A program made the translations under genes and the position numbers. A stretch of DNA of 64,000 nt from Ipomoea triloba (taxonomy: Eukaryota; Streptophyta; Magnoliopsida; Solanales; Convolvulaceae), in NCBI RefSeq assembly GCF_003576645.1, contig NC_044927.1, positions 15,314,274-15,378,273 on the forward strand, given 5' to 3'. Positions 1-10,483 of this stretch are shown piece after piece; position 1 is the stretch's first letter; each line of letters opens with the position of its first letter. Below the pieces are notes generated by a model. It worked only from the letters and a program-made list of their open reading frames with translations, ran no database searches and was not told the origin of the DNA.

Positions 1-838
1 TACTTGCATCAATGACACTATTTCTGTATGGGTTCTTAGTTAAGCATTGCCTCAAACTAGTTCCCTTCACAGAAATTCAAATTTCTAGTAATTCATTCCG
101 AGTCTTCTTAAACATTTAAACATAAAAGTGTCCCTTTATACTGGAAAATCTTAAACACTCACATAACAAACTAATGAAACCATCATTGGTGGACCAAATA
201 AAAGGAAAAATAAATAAATAAATAACTCAGACACAGAAAGTATCAACATTTCAGAATCTCTGTATGATTCCATGAGTAGAAATGCAGATACACAACACAA
301 ATGCAACAGATATAAATGCATACAAAAACATATAAAGACATCTGATACTTGATGCCAAAGGCTGAAAACAGTGTTACAAAACTAGTTGCAGTTACACCCA
401 AATGAGAGACATTAGTGTCACATTTTCTTACGAATCCACCCCATCTTTTCAGTAACTAAAGGACTCAGGTTTATTAGGAGTTACGACTATGAACTGTAAG
501 TTTATCCGCTCTTAAATTGGCTTCATGAGAGGCATCAGAGTATCAGAAAGAGAAATGGAAAATCAACAGTGCTGTAAAACATTTCGAGATTCGATCAAAT
601 TTATTTGACAAAAATATGCAATTAAAAATAACGCCTAAGAAATTAAGAATGACGCATCCGAAAAACACTGCCCAATTAAACAAACACGGTCGAGTTGAGA
701 CAAACTGAATTTTACAATTGAATCAATCCACAGTTCCGGTACTAAATATCAAGAAACCTGCGCAGATATATACATGAATCTATTTACACATATGGACGCA
801 CACACAAATGTAGGGGGGGAGAGAGAGAGGAGATGGAC
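1..838 (-). other. Probable intron 1 of SEC11-like gene (runs off left edge)
   Basis: This stretch lies downstream, in minus-strand terms, of the SEC11 first exon. I looked for the conserved second exon of signal peptidase, which carries the transmembrane segment and the SGSMEP catalytic-serine motif, and did not find it. The interval is therefore most simply a long first intron with the remaining exons outside the window. It is AT-rich and holds no recognisable repeat or RNA gene. This is inference from the exon next to it. Confidence 0.5.
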
Positions 839-917
839 CGAGAGTAACAGCTTGAGTGATGACTTGTCTGAACTGTATAGACTTTATGGAATCGATTTGG
901 TCTCCGATCCACCCCAT
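839..917 (-). CDS. SEC11: Signal peptidase complex catalytic subunit SEC11, first coding exon (partial)
   Basis: The minus strand from 917 reads ATG followed by a 26-codon open exon beginning MGWIGDQIDSIKSIQ and ending in TQAVTL plus one base. This closely matches my memory of the N-terminus of plant SEC11 (type MGWIGETVDSIKSIQ...TQAISLG), the ER-membrane type I signal peptidase that cleaves signal peptides from secretory proteins. A GT donor follows at 838-837. The split codon G|.. predicts glycine next, as in the family. The segment is the cytosolic N-terminal part just before the single transmembrane helix. The transmembrane segment, the catalytic serine box and the C-terminus are not in the window. 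Identity rests on this short exon, but the match is nearly continuous. The main alternative is an isolated exon fragment copied by a transposon, although no Helitron end lies between the exon and its promoter-like flank. Confidence 0.72.
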
Positions 918-1162
918 TTCTCGTCGCCTGAATTGTTGATTGGGAAAATGAGAAACGCAGTGAAAGAGACGACGATGACTGTTCGGGGCAAAGACTCGGA
1001 GTGTATATGTTATATATGTAGCCGCTCATAGATTTGACACAAACATATGACGTGGCGCGTCTCTATTTGTTTATAGGAAATTATAAGGGCATTCGTGAAA
1101 CTGAAAAACTATTGCCATGTTATTTGCATTGATGGAACGGGTAAATTACCATTTTTATTATA
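918..1162 (-). promoter_or_regulatory. Candidate SEC11 promoter and 5' UTR with ER-stress-type element
   Basis: About 245 bp separate the SEC11 ATG from the first Helitron end. Read on the minus strand, there is a TATA-like TATATAAC near 1007-1016. On the plus strand TGACGTGGC lies at 1048-1056. TGACGTGG is the core of the unfolded-protein-response element bound by bZIP factors of the XBP1/bZIP60 type, which would suit an ER signal peptidase. The motif is seen; the regulatory role is inference, and an ACGT core is also bound by other bZIP proteins. Confidence 0.4.
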
Positions 1163-1612
1163 CTAGGGTTCTACCCGTGCGATGCACGGATAATATTTTT
1201 ATATTAAATATTTAAATAATAAAATTAAAGGTTAAATTATAAATAATCAAACAAACAAATGGATAAATATATAAAAATGAAACAACAAAAATATATATTA
1301 TGATTCAATTAGTTTATATCAAAATAAATAAATAGATAAATATATAAAAATGAAACAACAGGGGTGGAACTTCGTGAGGGCATGAGCAATAATTTTATAT
1401 AACAAATATAAATTCAAAAACTAAAAATAAAAAAAAAAGACAGAAGAATTTAGAATCCAGATCAAAGCCTAAAAAGAAACAACAAAAATATATATTATGA
1501 TTCAATTAGTTCATATCAAAACAAACAAATAGATAAATATATAAAAATGAAACAACTGGGGTGAGAACTTCATGAATCATGATCAGATTGAAGCGACAAA
1601 AACACAAGAAAC

Positions 1613-1614
<2 letters not shown>

Positions 1615-1666
<52 letters not shown>
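1615..1666. repeat. (AT)n microsatellite
   Basis: About 25 uninterrupted AT units inside Helitron 1. Tyr/Ile-rich reading frames across it are shadows of the repeat. Confidence 0.95.
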
Positions 1667-1667
<1 letters not shown>

Positions 1668-1694
1668 AACAATATGTAAAGAACATATACATAA

Positions 1695-1799
1695 TACATC
1701 CACATCTTCCAACACATATTCTAAGGTTTCTCCTCGGTTGTTCTTGACTTCGTAAAGACGAATCAATTGTATTTTGATTGCCCACGCATTACTGAAGGC
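1695..1799 (-). pseudogene. RPA1-like (DUF223, OB-fold) remnant in Helitron 1
   Basis: A 35-codon minus-strand stretch reads AFSNAWAIKIQLIRLYEVKN and continues NRGETLEYVLEDVDV. The pattern W.IK..LIRLYEV....G..LE.VL.D is that of the first OB-fold in the replication protein A large-subunit-like proteins that plant Helitrons carry. It runs into an (AT)n tract instead of a continuing exon, so it is broken. It would have been a single-stranded-DNA-binding accessory of the transposon. Recognition is by motif memory only. Confidence 0.5.
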
Positions 1800-1979
1800 G
1801 TTTATTTTATTTATAGTAAAACAAAAATAGGGGTCATTGTATGTAGATTTTTTTGTGTGTATGAAGCTAAAGTAGTAAGATGGAGTGAACAAAAGATGTG
1901 AAATTGGTTGCATGGTTGCATGATTTATATAGTGGTATGGGAATTTATTAGATAGAAATTTATTTGGAAAACTTTAAAA

Positions 1980-2191
1980 ATAATTGATTAATAATAATTA
2001 TTGATTGATTAATAATAATAATAATAATAATCACTCATGTTATTATCCGATTATTATTATTATTATTATTATTAATTCTTAATTACTCCGTAATAATTTG
2101 CAATTTGCCTTTTATTAATAATAATCAACCCTGTTATTATTTTAAATAAATTTACCGTAATAATAATAATAATCGATCCTATTATTATCTG

Positions 2192-2241
<50 letters not shown>

Positions 2242-2760
2242 GAATTAAGAATTAATCATTTGCAATTTGCCTTTATTAATAATAATCAATCCTGTTATTA
2301 TTTTAAATCAATTTACTGTTTTTCACCAATTAAGAATTATTGCCTTTTTTATAATGTAACAATAATCAATCATGTTATTATTTTAAATCAATTTACCGTT
2401 TGTCACCGATTAAGAATTTTTGCGTTTTTTTATAATGTAATAATAATCAATCCGGTTATTATTTTAAATCAATTTACCGTTTTTCACCGATTAAGAATTA
2501 TTGTCTTTTTATAATGTACGTTAGCATGCAATTTCTATTTTATTGTATGCAATTTGCCTTTATTTATAATAACCACTCCTATTATTATCTGATTAAGAAT
2601 TAAGAATTTACAATTTGTCTTTATTAATAATAATAATCACTCTTGTTTTATCTGATTAAGAATTAAGAATTCGCAATTTACCTTTATTAATAATAATCAC
2701 TCATGTTATTATTTTAAATCAATTTACCATTTTTTAACGATTGACCAACACAATATTATA
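1980..2760. repeat. ATT/TAA-rich tract with ~70-80-bp tandem repeat
   Basis: Perfect ATT/TAA runs (for example 2187-2239) are followed by several imperfect copies of a unit containing TGCAATTTGCCTTTATTAAT, CCTGTTATTATTTTAAATCA, CAATTTACCGTTTTTCACCG and ATTAAGAATT. At least six partial copies are readable between about 2095 and 2740. Most copies differ in length by loss of one sub-block. It lies inside Helitron 1 and is a minisatellite with no coding content. Confidence 0.85.
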
Positions 2761-2784
2761 TTAGATATATCACAAATTATATAT

Positions 2785-2822
2785 CACCAATCACCAATCA
2801 CCAATCACCAATCACCAATCAA
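2785..2822. repeat. (CACCAAT)n tandem repeat
   Basis: Five to six copies of the heptamer CACCAAT in tandem. A single-copy relative follows at about 2958-2974 in a partly duplicated neighbouring block (ATATCACAAATTATATATCA shared). Confidence 0.85.
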
Positions 2823-3404
2823 TATTAACAACACAATATTACCGTATTACCTTATGGCATTACATTATTAATAAATATGGATAATTAATAAAATTAATAA
2901 AATAATAAATAAATAAATATTAACAATATTACCATATTAGATATATCACAAATTATATATCACCAATCACCAATTAATATTATTAATAAATATGGATAAT
3001 GACATTAAATTATTAATAAATATGGATAATGGCATTACATTATTAATAAATATGGATAATTAATAAAATTAATAAAATAATAAATAAATAAATAATATCC
3101 ATTATGTTGTTACTAAAATGCCCTCCAGTTTTGGTGGGAAAACTTTTGCTAGGCACTTCTCTTATTATATATAGTTATATATACTAGTATCTTACCTGTG
3201 CGATGCACGAAAACAATTATGATATAGTGAATTAAGGGAGGAATTAGAAAAAGAAAAAAGAAAAATCATTATAGAAATGAATAAAAAATTATAATTCAAT
3301 ATTATATTAAAATAATTTTACAAAACTTGGAAAAACATCCTTATATACAATGTTATTTGATGTGAAATTTTTTGGGTGCTCTCTTCATCGCAAATCAAAA
3401 TCTA

Positions 3405-3712
3405 AAAACATTTGGGTTGACGACTCGATCTTGAAATAACTACATGCAATTGCCCGTGCTGAACACTGGTCTTTTCAAAAAGATGCCCACGTGAGAAAGT
3501 GACTATTGACTCTGACTCTAGTTAATTGTCATTGCATAAGAGATGATTAGAGGGAATTGTCTTCTTTAAAATTTATAAAGTAATCTCAAGTATGACGGAG
3601 TTAATGGAATTCCTAGAATTAAGATTTTTTTTTACTTTCACTACTTCAAGATAATACATGTGCTTCTAAATCATGATTTTCAAGTTTAGTAATGATCATC
3701 CTTGTGTCATTA
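3405..3712 (-). pseudogene. PIF1-like Helitron helicase C-terminal remnant
   Basis: Minus-strand fragments read TRMIITKLENHDLEAHVLS (about 3646-3712) and VFEKTSVQHGQLHVVISRSS (about 3420-3484). They match the PIF1-type Helitron helicase C-terminus: the TR.IVTKL..H.LEA.VL strand and the P.VF...HGQLYVA.SR motif near helicase motif VI. Frameshifts and a stop separate them, and the KSQGQ motif between them is not intact. It would have been the 5'-3' DNA helicase half of the RepHel transposase. Confidence 0.6.
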
Positions 3713-4657
3713 CACAAATCAATTGAGTGATCAATATTTTTTCGTGCATCATTCCGTAATAGAAAATAATATAGCAACCGTAATTTGAATATAGAAATTA
3801 AGCAACAAAATAAATCTCACATAAAAAGTAGAAACCTAGATAATTTACCAAATTAATTTGAATATGTGAATAATCAGGCAACAACTATTTGTTTATTTCC
3901 ATAATTATTCAAAATATTATAATCTCATTCGTAATATTTATTTTCTTTCAATTAAAAGGTGAGAGTAAAAATAGTAACATAATTATGTTATGGTAATTTA
4001 TAGATGTTCTAAATTTACCCAAAAAAAAAAAAGATTTTCTAAAAAATATGGTAACTAACCTCTTATAATATTCAAGAAGATTATATATTGACAAAAATTA
4101 TAATATTCTATATATATTAATTTGACTGTTTACGGAATTTATAAAATAAAATATAGAAGACTATAATATTCTATTGTTATTAAATTTGGTAAATAAAATT
4201 GTTATAGCTAATTGTAAAGTGACACCAAATTAACAATCTTTTAGAACTGGTAAGTCAAACTTTATTTTGAGCATTAATTATTACGTGGATTTATGCATAT
4301 ACCATTATTTTAAAAATGATAGCAACATATATGTACGTTTATTTTGGTATAAATTCTTTTTTTTTTTTTGAAAATATTTTGGTATAAATTCTATTACCAT
4401 TAAATTGTCATATTATTATTTAATCGCTCCAAAAAGAATAGCAATACACACACACACACATATGACAAATACTAATGAGATTGTATTTGATTTATTTTGG
4501 TTTTATTTTGTAACAAAGTTTCGTTTTATTTGAATAGAAAACAATTTTTTTAAAAGAACTGTTTTAGTTACTGTAATTTAAATATAGAATTAAACAATAT
4601 ATATCTAAATTTGAATCAAATAAAATTATTTCAATTTTAATTACCACAATATTATTT

Positions 4658-4661
4658 NTAA

Positions 4662-4732
<71 letters not shown>
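4658..4732. repeat. Ambiguous base followed by long (AT)n
   Basis: An N at 4658 precedes about 34 AT units. The run length is unreliable in any short-read assembly. Two further (AT)n runs lie at 5152-5206 and 5260-5309. Confidence 0.9.
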
Positions 4733-4735
<3 letters not shown>

Positions 4736-5148
4736 GATGGAAAAAATTAAAAAATTGCAATGAGATTGTATTCTATTTATTTTTATTTTATTTTGCAACA
4801 AATTAAAGTTTCCTTTTATGCGCATGAAAAGATATATAGAAAAAGAACTATTTCAATTACCATACCTTAAATGTAAAATTAAAAATATATTTCTAAATTA
4901 AAATCAAATTAAATTATTTCACTTTTAATCTTTTTCAATTGAAATTAAAAATATTAAAAATAAAAAAATCCATAATATTAAAATGTTAAATTATATAGAA
5001 CATTTCAGTTCCATATACTTAGACTAAGTTTGACATATCTATTTTAAATAGAAATTTTTATTCTATTTGATTTACATTGTTTATATTTGTAACAAAATTT
5101 CTTTTTATGTGCATGAAAATTATTTCATTTACCTTAATTTAAATATAG

Positions 5149-5212
<64 letters not shown>

Positions 5213-5253
5213 TTAAATAATATATGGTATTAAAAATGAAATAATTTTTTTTG

Positions 5254-5311
<58 letters not shown>

Positions 5312-6445
5312 CAATATGATAGTGGAAATAACATAACAAATAATAATGAGATTGTCTTTGGTTTATTTTAATTTTATTTTGCAATAAAGTTTCTTTCTAA
5401 GGGCATGAAAAGATATATAGAAAAATAACTATTTCACTTACCATATTTAAATTTAGATGTTAAATACGATTAGTAATTACCACTTGTTATTTAGATGGTA
5501 AATAGTATAATAGTAATTACCTATATAGATTACCATAATAAACGGATTAACATATGGATTAATATTATAAAAAAAAAAAGGAAAGGAAGCCTTTATAAGT
5601 AAGATATATGCGGAAAAGTACCAATTAATTAAAATATGTTAGGAAAATTATATTAGAAAATTGATTAGCTTGTATCAATCCTGCTAATTTTTCCTAATTC
5701 TATAGCTGTAATTAACTTTATAAACGGATTTAATAAGAATATTTAATTAGAAACTTATATTTAGAGTTTTGGATTATTATTATTATATTAATATTAATAT
5801 TAGGGAAATTATATTAGAAAATTATATTAAGAATTTTGGATCATTATTATTACGGAATATTATTATTATTATTATTATTATATAAACAAAATTATCTTAA
5901 CAAAATAGATTTTAAAATGTAAATTTTCTACTTTATGTCTCTAATATTAAATTGTTTTTTACATTTTCTTCAAGTAGGCCGCATGGCTCCTGAAAAATTA
6001 AAAATAAATATAATCAGAGATTGAGTTATTACACCATGAATCTAATTAATATGTTATTTTCCCTTCAAAATTTGATAGGTAATGCTATCATTCATGAATT
6101 GAACCATGCTTTGAATTTAATTTTCGAAATTACCCGACTTTTGGTTTCAAAACTATCCATATTGGTGCTCAATATATTTCCAATTTGCATCATTGCAGCT
6201 AGAAAACACGTTGATTTTCTCCGCCCTCAAAGAGAGCAAAAATGTCGAGGTTCATTCCTTCCTATAACAGACACCATAACTTCACTCAACCAAAAAGTCA
6301 ATCTCATTGGACAAGCTACCTCAAGGGAAAACACAGGGAGATATGATTCTACTATCTAATGTTCTGGTAATATATATAATCTTACAAAGTTTTGAATTTT
6401 TTAATAGTTATTTTTTGCAAAATAAATGTTAAAAGTGAAGCCTTC

Positions 6446-6680
6446 TTACGTTGTTTGAGGTGAGATCCGGGGAGAAGAGGTCGCCGCCGAATAATGGGGA
6501 TCTCGACAGGCAACCTGGATTTGTGGGTGGAAATATGAAGAACTGAAGAAGGTAGCGGAGTTGGTGCTCGGCGATCGGAAAGATGGGGGTGGGAGGAGCC
6601 CTACTGATGCGGAGAAGGAAATCATGGCGGAGGCTAGGGATAAATTGACTTTAGGTGTGCTAAATGTGTGCACATAAGAA
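6446..6680. other. GC-rich island inside Helitron 2, possible captured gene fragment
   Basis: About 230 bp of clearly higher GC sits in an AT-rich element. One plus-strand frame reads DRKDGGGRSPTDAEKEIMAE and continues ARDKL, a composition that looks like real coding sequence (charged, no low complexity). The opposite frame is Ser/Pro-rich. I do not recognise the protein. Plant Helitrons often carry captured host exons, so this is a candidate; the function is unknown. Confidence 0.3.
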
Positions 6681-6862
6681 TTATGATTTCAAAGGGATTA
6701 TAAATTTGTATTTATAGGTGGAAAATACTAATTCAAAAGGAAAGAGTAATAATTTATTTAAGGTATTTAAATATTAATTTTAAATGACATTTTTATCTAA
6801 ATGTTTGATATTACTAAAATATCCCTGAGTTTGGGCGTGAAAATTTTGCTAGACACTTCTGT

Positions 6863-6893
<31 letters not shown>

Positions 6894-7488
6894 CTAGTAT
6901 TTTCGCACGTGCACTGCACGAAATGGATTTACTATAATATGTTAGTAATATTTAGATGATTAGATCGATATATAATTATGTAAAATATAACATCGAATAT
7001 TATATAGTGCAATTGAAAAATTGAGTTTGATCGATTATGTTTTTTGATGTTATCATTGGTTGAATTTGAGCAAAGAATTGCCCAATTAATAGCCAACGTG
7101 TATATATATGCATTCGGTGCTGAAACTTTAGACATTTTATATATCAATGTTTATGATTTGTATTAATTGGGCTATTCCCTGTCCGAAATTATGAATAATG
7201 CATTACCTTTCATGTAAAAAATCCTTAATTTCATCTTATACCAACAATCATTGCAGGAACCAAATAATCACCACAGTGCATAAAATAGTGTATGAACAGT
7301 GTAAAATAATAAAAAAAAATAGTTTGCAGGGTATAAGATAAATCACTGTGTATATAAAAAGAATACAAACATCATTCAACGTTATCCAAAAACTTCTTCA
7401 ACAAAAATCTACAAATACTTGACCAAAAAAACAATTGTCGTCAAAATTAAATTCAAACATCTTTCAACACAACTTAAAAATCGTTTCA

Positions 7489-7722
7489 TCAAAATTCCAA
7501 AAGTAGTCCCCAAAACCTTCTGCAGTTTCGAGGTTTCTTGAACTTCACAATATATTTGGCCTTCTTGCGCACATTTGATGAAAATGAATCATCCAAGGTA
7601 TGCTTAATGTTGTGGTTGGAAGATCCAGATTCAATAATATCAATTTCAACATCTTTTTTGGGTTGTTCATTTACTTGTATGATGACCTCATCACCAAAAG
7701 ATAATTCCTTTAAAAAAATCAA
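7489..7722 (-). pseudogene. RPA-like C-terminal fragment of Helitron 3
   Basis: A 77-codon minus-strand frame has an acidic middle and a basic tail RKKAKYIVKFKKPRNCRRF. Charged tails of this kind (KKAK.IVK.EK) close the RPA large-subunit-like proteins of plant Helitrons. The position near the 3' end of the element fits. No OB-fold precedes it in frame. This is inference from composition and place and is not a firm family match. Confidence 0.35.
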
Positions 7723-7939
7723 TAAGTGTATATAATTTTTTTGGTCTAATATTTACCAAGTTAAAAAAATAAAATATCAAAATAGTTTATTAGACCACAA
7801 TAATATATGAGAAGAAAAATTATCACAACATCGTATAATTGACTAATGACACCAAGATAAAAGTACACGCTTCAGGAGCATTGTACAATTGACTAATGGT
7901 GCGGATATTTAGTGTCCCATTGTTTATCTCATATGCTAA

Positions 7940-8066
7940 TTCCCCGCGGGGACGGGGATGGAGACTATTTCCAATTTTCAACGGGGGATGGGGACGGGGT
8001 CAGGGTTTCGGGGACGGGGACGAGGAGTATATTCCCCGTCCCCGCCCTGCCCCGTTGCCATCCCTA
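7940..8066. mobile_element. hAT-type element end (truncated)
   Basis: A G/C-rich block of GGGGACGGGG words ends in CCCCGTTGCCATCCCTA (to 8066). The terminal GTTGCCATCCCTA is the inverted form of the TAGGGATGGCAAC end of the complete hAT-like element at 22143. The partner end was not found, so this is a fragment. Confidence 0.6.
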
Positions 8067-8141
8067 CCTGGGAGTAATGGGATAATCAGTTGAGTGATTG
8101 TTCATTGACCGTAGAACGTTGATATTTTCTAGACAAATAAC

Positions 8142-8580
8142 TGTTGGAAAACTAGCATAAAATGACATTTTAGTGGCTATATTGTGGTACAAATATATGT
8201 GGGGTCCACTTTTGATTTGGGTCGAATCAAAGTCAATTCGGGTTCTTCGTAGTTAGACGAATAGATTGATATATTGTACGCTCAAAACGGATAATGGGTG
8301 AATGAGAAATTGGTTCTCAATGTTGACTCATTTTAGTTAGAAAAATAGAGAGAAAAAGCTTTCAAGTAGCTTTTGTCCCACATTAGTTTGGGAAGTGGGT
8401 TTGCACCACTACTTATACAAGAGTCTTTCTAAGGCTTATTGAATTGTACAGCATAGAGGCTCTCTCTCGCGCGCAGGGGATGGGGGTGCAAATCAAATCC
8501 CAAAATAAACTTAAAAAGAGCTTGACTCGTGTGCGCCGACACCTGCAGGCACGGATGTTGTTCGGTTGGGGGAGACGTTG
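8142..8580 (+). mobile_element. Copia-like LTR fragment
   Basis: It begins TGTTGGAAAACTAGCATAAA and contains GCTTTTGTCCCACATTAG, GGGAAGTGGGTTTGCACCAC and TACTTATACAAGAG, the kind of promoter-proximal block seen in Ty1-copia LTRs. No matching second LTR or target-site duplication was found, and the right limit is uncertain because it grades into the Helitron 5' repeat unit. A fragment or worn solo LTR is the best reading. Confidence 0.4.
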
Positions 8581-8872
8581 AACGTAGAGAAGAATATATT
8601 TTATTAGGATTTGTATTACCATATTTTAATGTACAATTTTATTACGAATAGGAATTGTATTACCAGATTTTACAATATTACGCAAACCTTAATAGTATAG
8701 GAGTGTTTTGGGCGGGAAGTTAAAATTGAGGATTTTGGTTTTATTAATAGTATAGATTGCATTGCAGGGAAATATATGTACTGTATTATTACGATTAGTA
8801 ATTTTAATCTAGAATTGTATTACGAATAGGAACGTAGGGAAGAATATATTTTATTAGGAATTGTATTATCAT

Positions 8873-9949
8873 TGATGGGGATATATTGGAGTTGGGCCAG
8901 ACCCATGAGGTATGAGGCTAGGTAAATTAGGCTTGGGTGTTGACCCGACCCATCTATAGGGTGGCGGTATGCGACGTGCGGCATGCATGCATGGGCGTAT
9001 GGCGGCGGGGGTGCAGCCGTAGAGTGCATGGCAGTATGGCATATGGCTGCTGGGTAAAGCCGTAGGGTGCATGGGGTATGGCATATGGCGGATGTGGTGC
9101 AGCGTGTGGTGCACGACGGTAGGGTGTGGTGTGTGACGTGGGGGTAGGGGTGCAACTGTGGTGCATGGCGATAGGGTGTGGTGTATGACGTGGGGGTAGG
9201 GGGTGCAGCCTGTGGTGCATGGTGGGGTAGGGTGCGTACGTGTGGTGCATGGTAGTAGGGTGTGGTGTGTGACGTGGGGGTAGGGGTGCAATTTGTGGTG
9301 CATGGCGGTAGGGTGTGGTGTATGACGTGGGGGTAAGGGGTGCAGCATGTGGTGCATGGTGAGGTAGGGTGCGTACGTGATGTGCATGGCGACGGGGTGA
9401 TGCGTGCATGACATAGGGTGAAGGCTGTATGGCAGGGGGTGCGGTGTGTGATGTGGGGGGGGGTATGGGTGTGTACGTGTAGCGCCTGGCGGGTGAAGTG
9501 GGGTACGGATGGGGTACGTGGATAGCCAAGGGTTGTAGGGATGGAGAGCCATACACGTGGGTGGTCTAGGCTAGCTTTCCTACAGTATAAAAGGCGAGAC
9601 ATTGGTCCATTTAAGACATGACTCAAAGTTATGAAGACTTCTATGGTCTGGTGGTCCAAGCCTTGTCAACTGTGTGGTAGAGACAGGGGTTAATCTCCGA
9701 CAAGGTTCTTTGGTCATTAGTCTACTTTATTTATTAGCTAGTCATTAGGCTCTTTATTTATTATATTTACTCCCCAGTCATTCATTTGTTTATTTATTAT
9801 TTGGGTCGCCATTTTTGGGCCGTTATTTCTTGGTCTTTGTACGTGTTCTATCGGGCCTCACGTCCCAATCAATAACATTATCATTTTCCCGTTACTTTCA
9901 ATATTGCTATACCCGGTTTATGGTGGAGCCGGTCCCGATAAAATCATCA
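8873..9949 (+). mobile_element. Solo LTR with 5-bp target-site duplication
   Basis: It starts TGATGGGGATAT and ends AAAATCATCA, so the ends TGATG/CATCA are inverted repeats. It is flanked on both sides by ATCAT (8868-8872 and 9950-9954). A TATAAAAGG box at about 9587-9595 gives plus orientation. There is no internal domain or second LTR, so this is a solo LTR left by LTR-LTR recombination. Its middle is a GC-rich minisatellite. Pro/His-rich reading frames across it on the minus strand are artefacts of that repeat. Confidence 0.88.
9020..9440. repeat. GC-rich minisatellite inside the solo LTR
   Basis: Repeated words GTAGGGTGTGGTGT, GACGTGGGGGTAGGGG and TGTGGTGCATGG form ~50-bp subunits that combine into two longer units. 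Landmark GGGTGCGTACGTG recurs at about 9228 and 9367. It is strand-asymmetric (G on plus, C on minus) and contrasts sharply with the AT-rich surroundings. Confidence 0.85.
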
Positions 9950-10483
9950 ATCATATTTTACAGTATTACGCAAACCTTAATAGTATAGGAGTGTTTTGGG
10001 CGGGAAGTTAAAATTGAGGATTTTGTTTTTTATTAATAGTATAGATTGCATTGCAATGAAATATATGTACTGTATTATTACGAATAGTAATTTTAATTTA
10101 GAATTGTATTACGAATAGGAACGTATGGAAGAATATATTTTATTAGGAATTGTATTATCATATTTTACAAATTCAAATTACTAATCGTAACTCAATTTCA
10201 AATTATTTCTAATAACCTTTACATTTTATTTTATTATACAAATTTTGATTTATTTGTTGTTTTAAATTATTGATTTACTCCAATTAATGTGTTAAATATT
10301 ATGCACTTATTTAATCTTATTATTTCTCAAAAATATTGTAGTGGTTAGCAAACCAAATAATATATATGCAATTAATATATAAGATTTATTATTACAAATA
10401 TGAGGTGCATTAATAGTTGTGTATTTAAAGTACGAATCATTGTATGAGAATTGTCTAAATACTGATCTCTTTTGTTTGTTTAG

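Larger units (their letters stand above)
1163..3176 (-). mobile_element. Helitron 1 (minus strand), degenerate
   Basis: The 3' terminus is clear. On the minus strand a palindrome CCGTGC-ATC-GCACGG is followed by ten bases and CTAG (ending at 1163), with a T after it, which is the classical Helitron hairpin-CTAG end. The 5' side, around 3150-3176, reads on the minus strand TATAACTATATATAATAAG, resembling the TCTATACTATATA 5' ends elsewhere in the window but eroded. The body holds an RPA-like remnant, an (AT)n tract at about 1617-1665 and tandem repeats. No Rep HUH motif was seen, so the copy is non-autonomous. The 3' end is firm and the 5' end approximate. Confidence 0.72.
3184..6892 (-). mobile_element. 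Helitron 2 (minus strand), PIF1-bearing, degenerate
   Basis: The 3' end on the minus strand reads CGTGCATCGCACAGG, a short spacer, then ATACTAG ending at 3184. The 5' side around 6840-6892 mirrors Helitron 1: minus-strand TATATAATAACAGAAGTGTC followed by CTAGCAAAATTTTCACGCCC, homologous to the block at 3120-3170. The body carries a decayed PIF1 helicase C-terminus (3405-3712), long AT microsatellites and a GC-rich island (6446-6680). PIF1 remnants suggest descent from an autonomous element. It abuts Helitron 1 on one side and Helitron 3 on the other. Confidence 0.72.
6894..8756 (-). mobile_element. Helitron 3 (minus strand)
   Basis: The 3' end on the minus strand reads CGTGCAGTGCACGTGCG (hairpin-like), AAAATACTAG, ending at 6894. 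The 5' end reads TCTATACTATTAATAAAACC starting at 8756. A second copy of the same 5' end lies at 10045, so the true limit may be either. The 3' ~200 bp (6900-7100) is homologous to the 3' regions of the plus-strand Helitrons ending at 12959 and 21706, so all three belong to one family. The body contains an RPA-like C-terminal reading frame, a hAT fragment and an LTR fragment. Confidence 0.7.
8640..10165 (-). repeat. Two tandem units of a Helitron 5'-end repeat, split by a solo LTR
   Basis: The sequence at 8660-8872 recurs at 9955-10165 with few changes. Shared landmarks are TTACGCAAACCTTAATAGTA, GTGTTTTGGGCGGGAAGTTA and ATTAATAGTATAGATTGCAT. Removing the LTR at 8873-9949 and one target-site copy leaves the units directly tandem with a period near 207 bp. 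Each unit contains, on the minus strand, the Helitron 5' terminus TCTATACTATTAATAAAA. Related units lie in plus orientation at 12960-13440. Confidence 0.85.

Noticed and set aside
2100..2822. CRISPR-like array
   Set aside because: The repeats are contiguous, AT-rich and without unique spacers; this is a plant nuclear minisatellite.
1506..5384. Frames with (Tyr-Ile)n
   Set aside because: Translations of (AT)n microsatellites. Only the short RPA-like part at 1695-1799 was kept.
8820..9659. Minus-strand frames of 200-279 codons rich in His, Pro and Thr
   Set aside because: They overlap in three frames over the G-rich minisatellite of the solo LTR; a non-stop repeat gives open frames in several phases. 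No domain.
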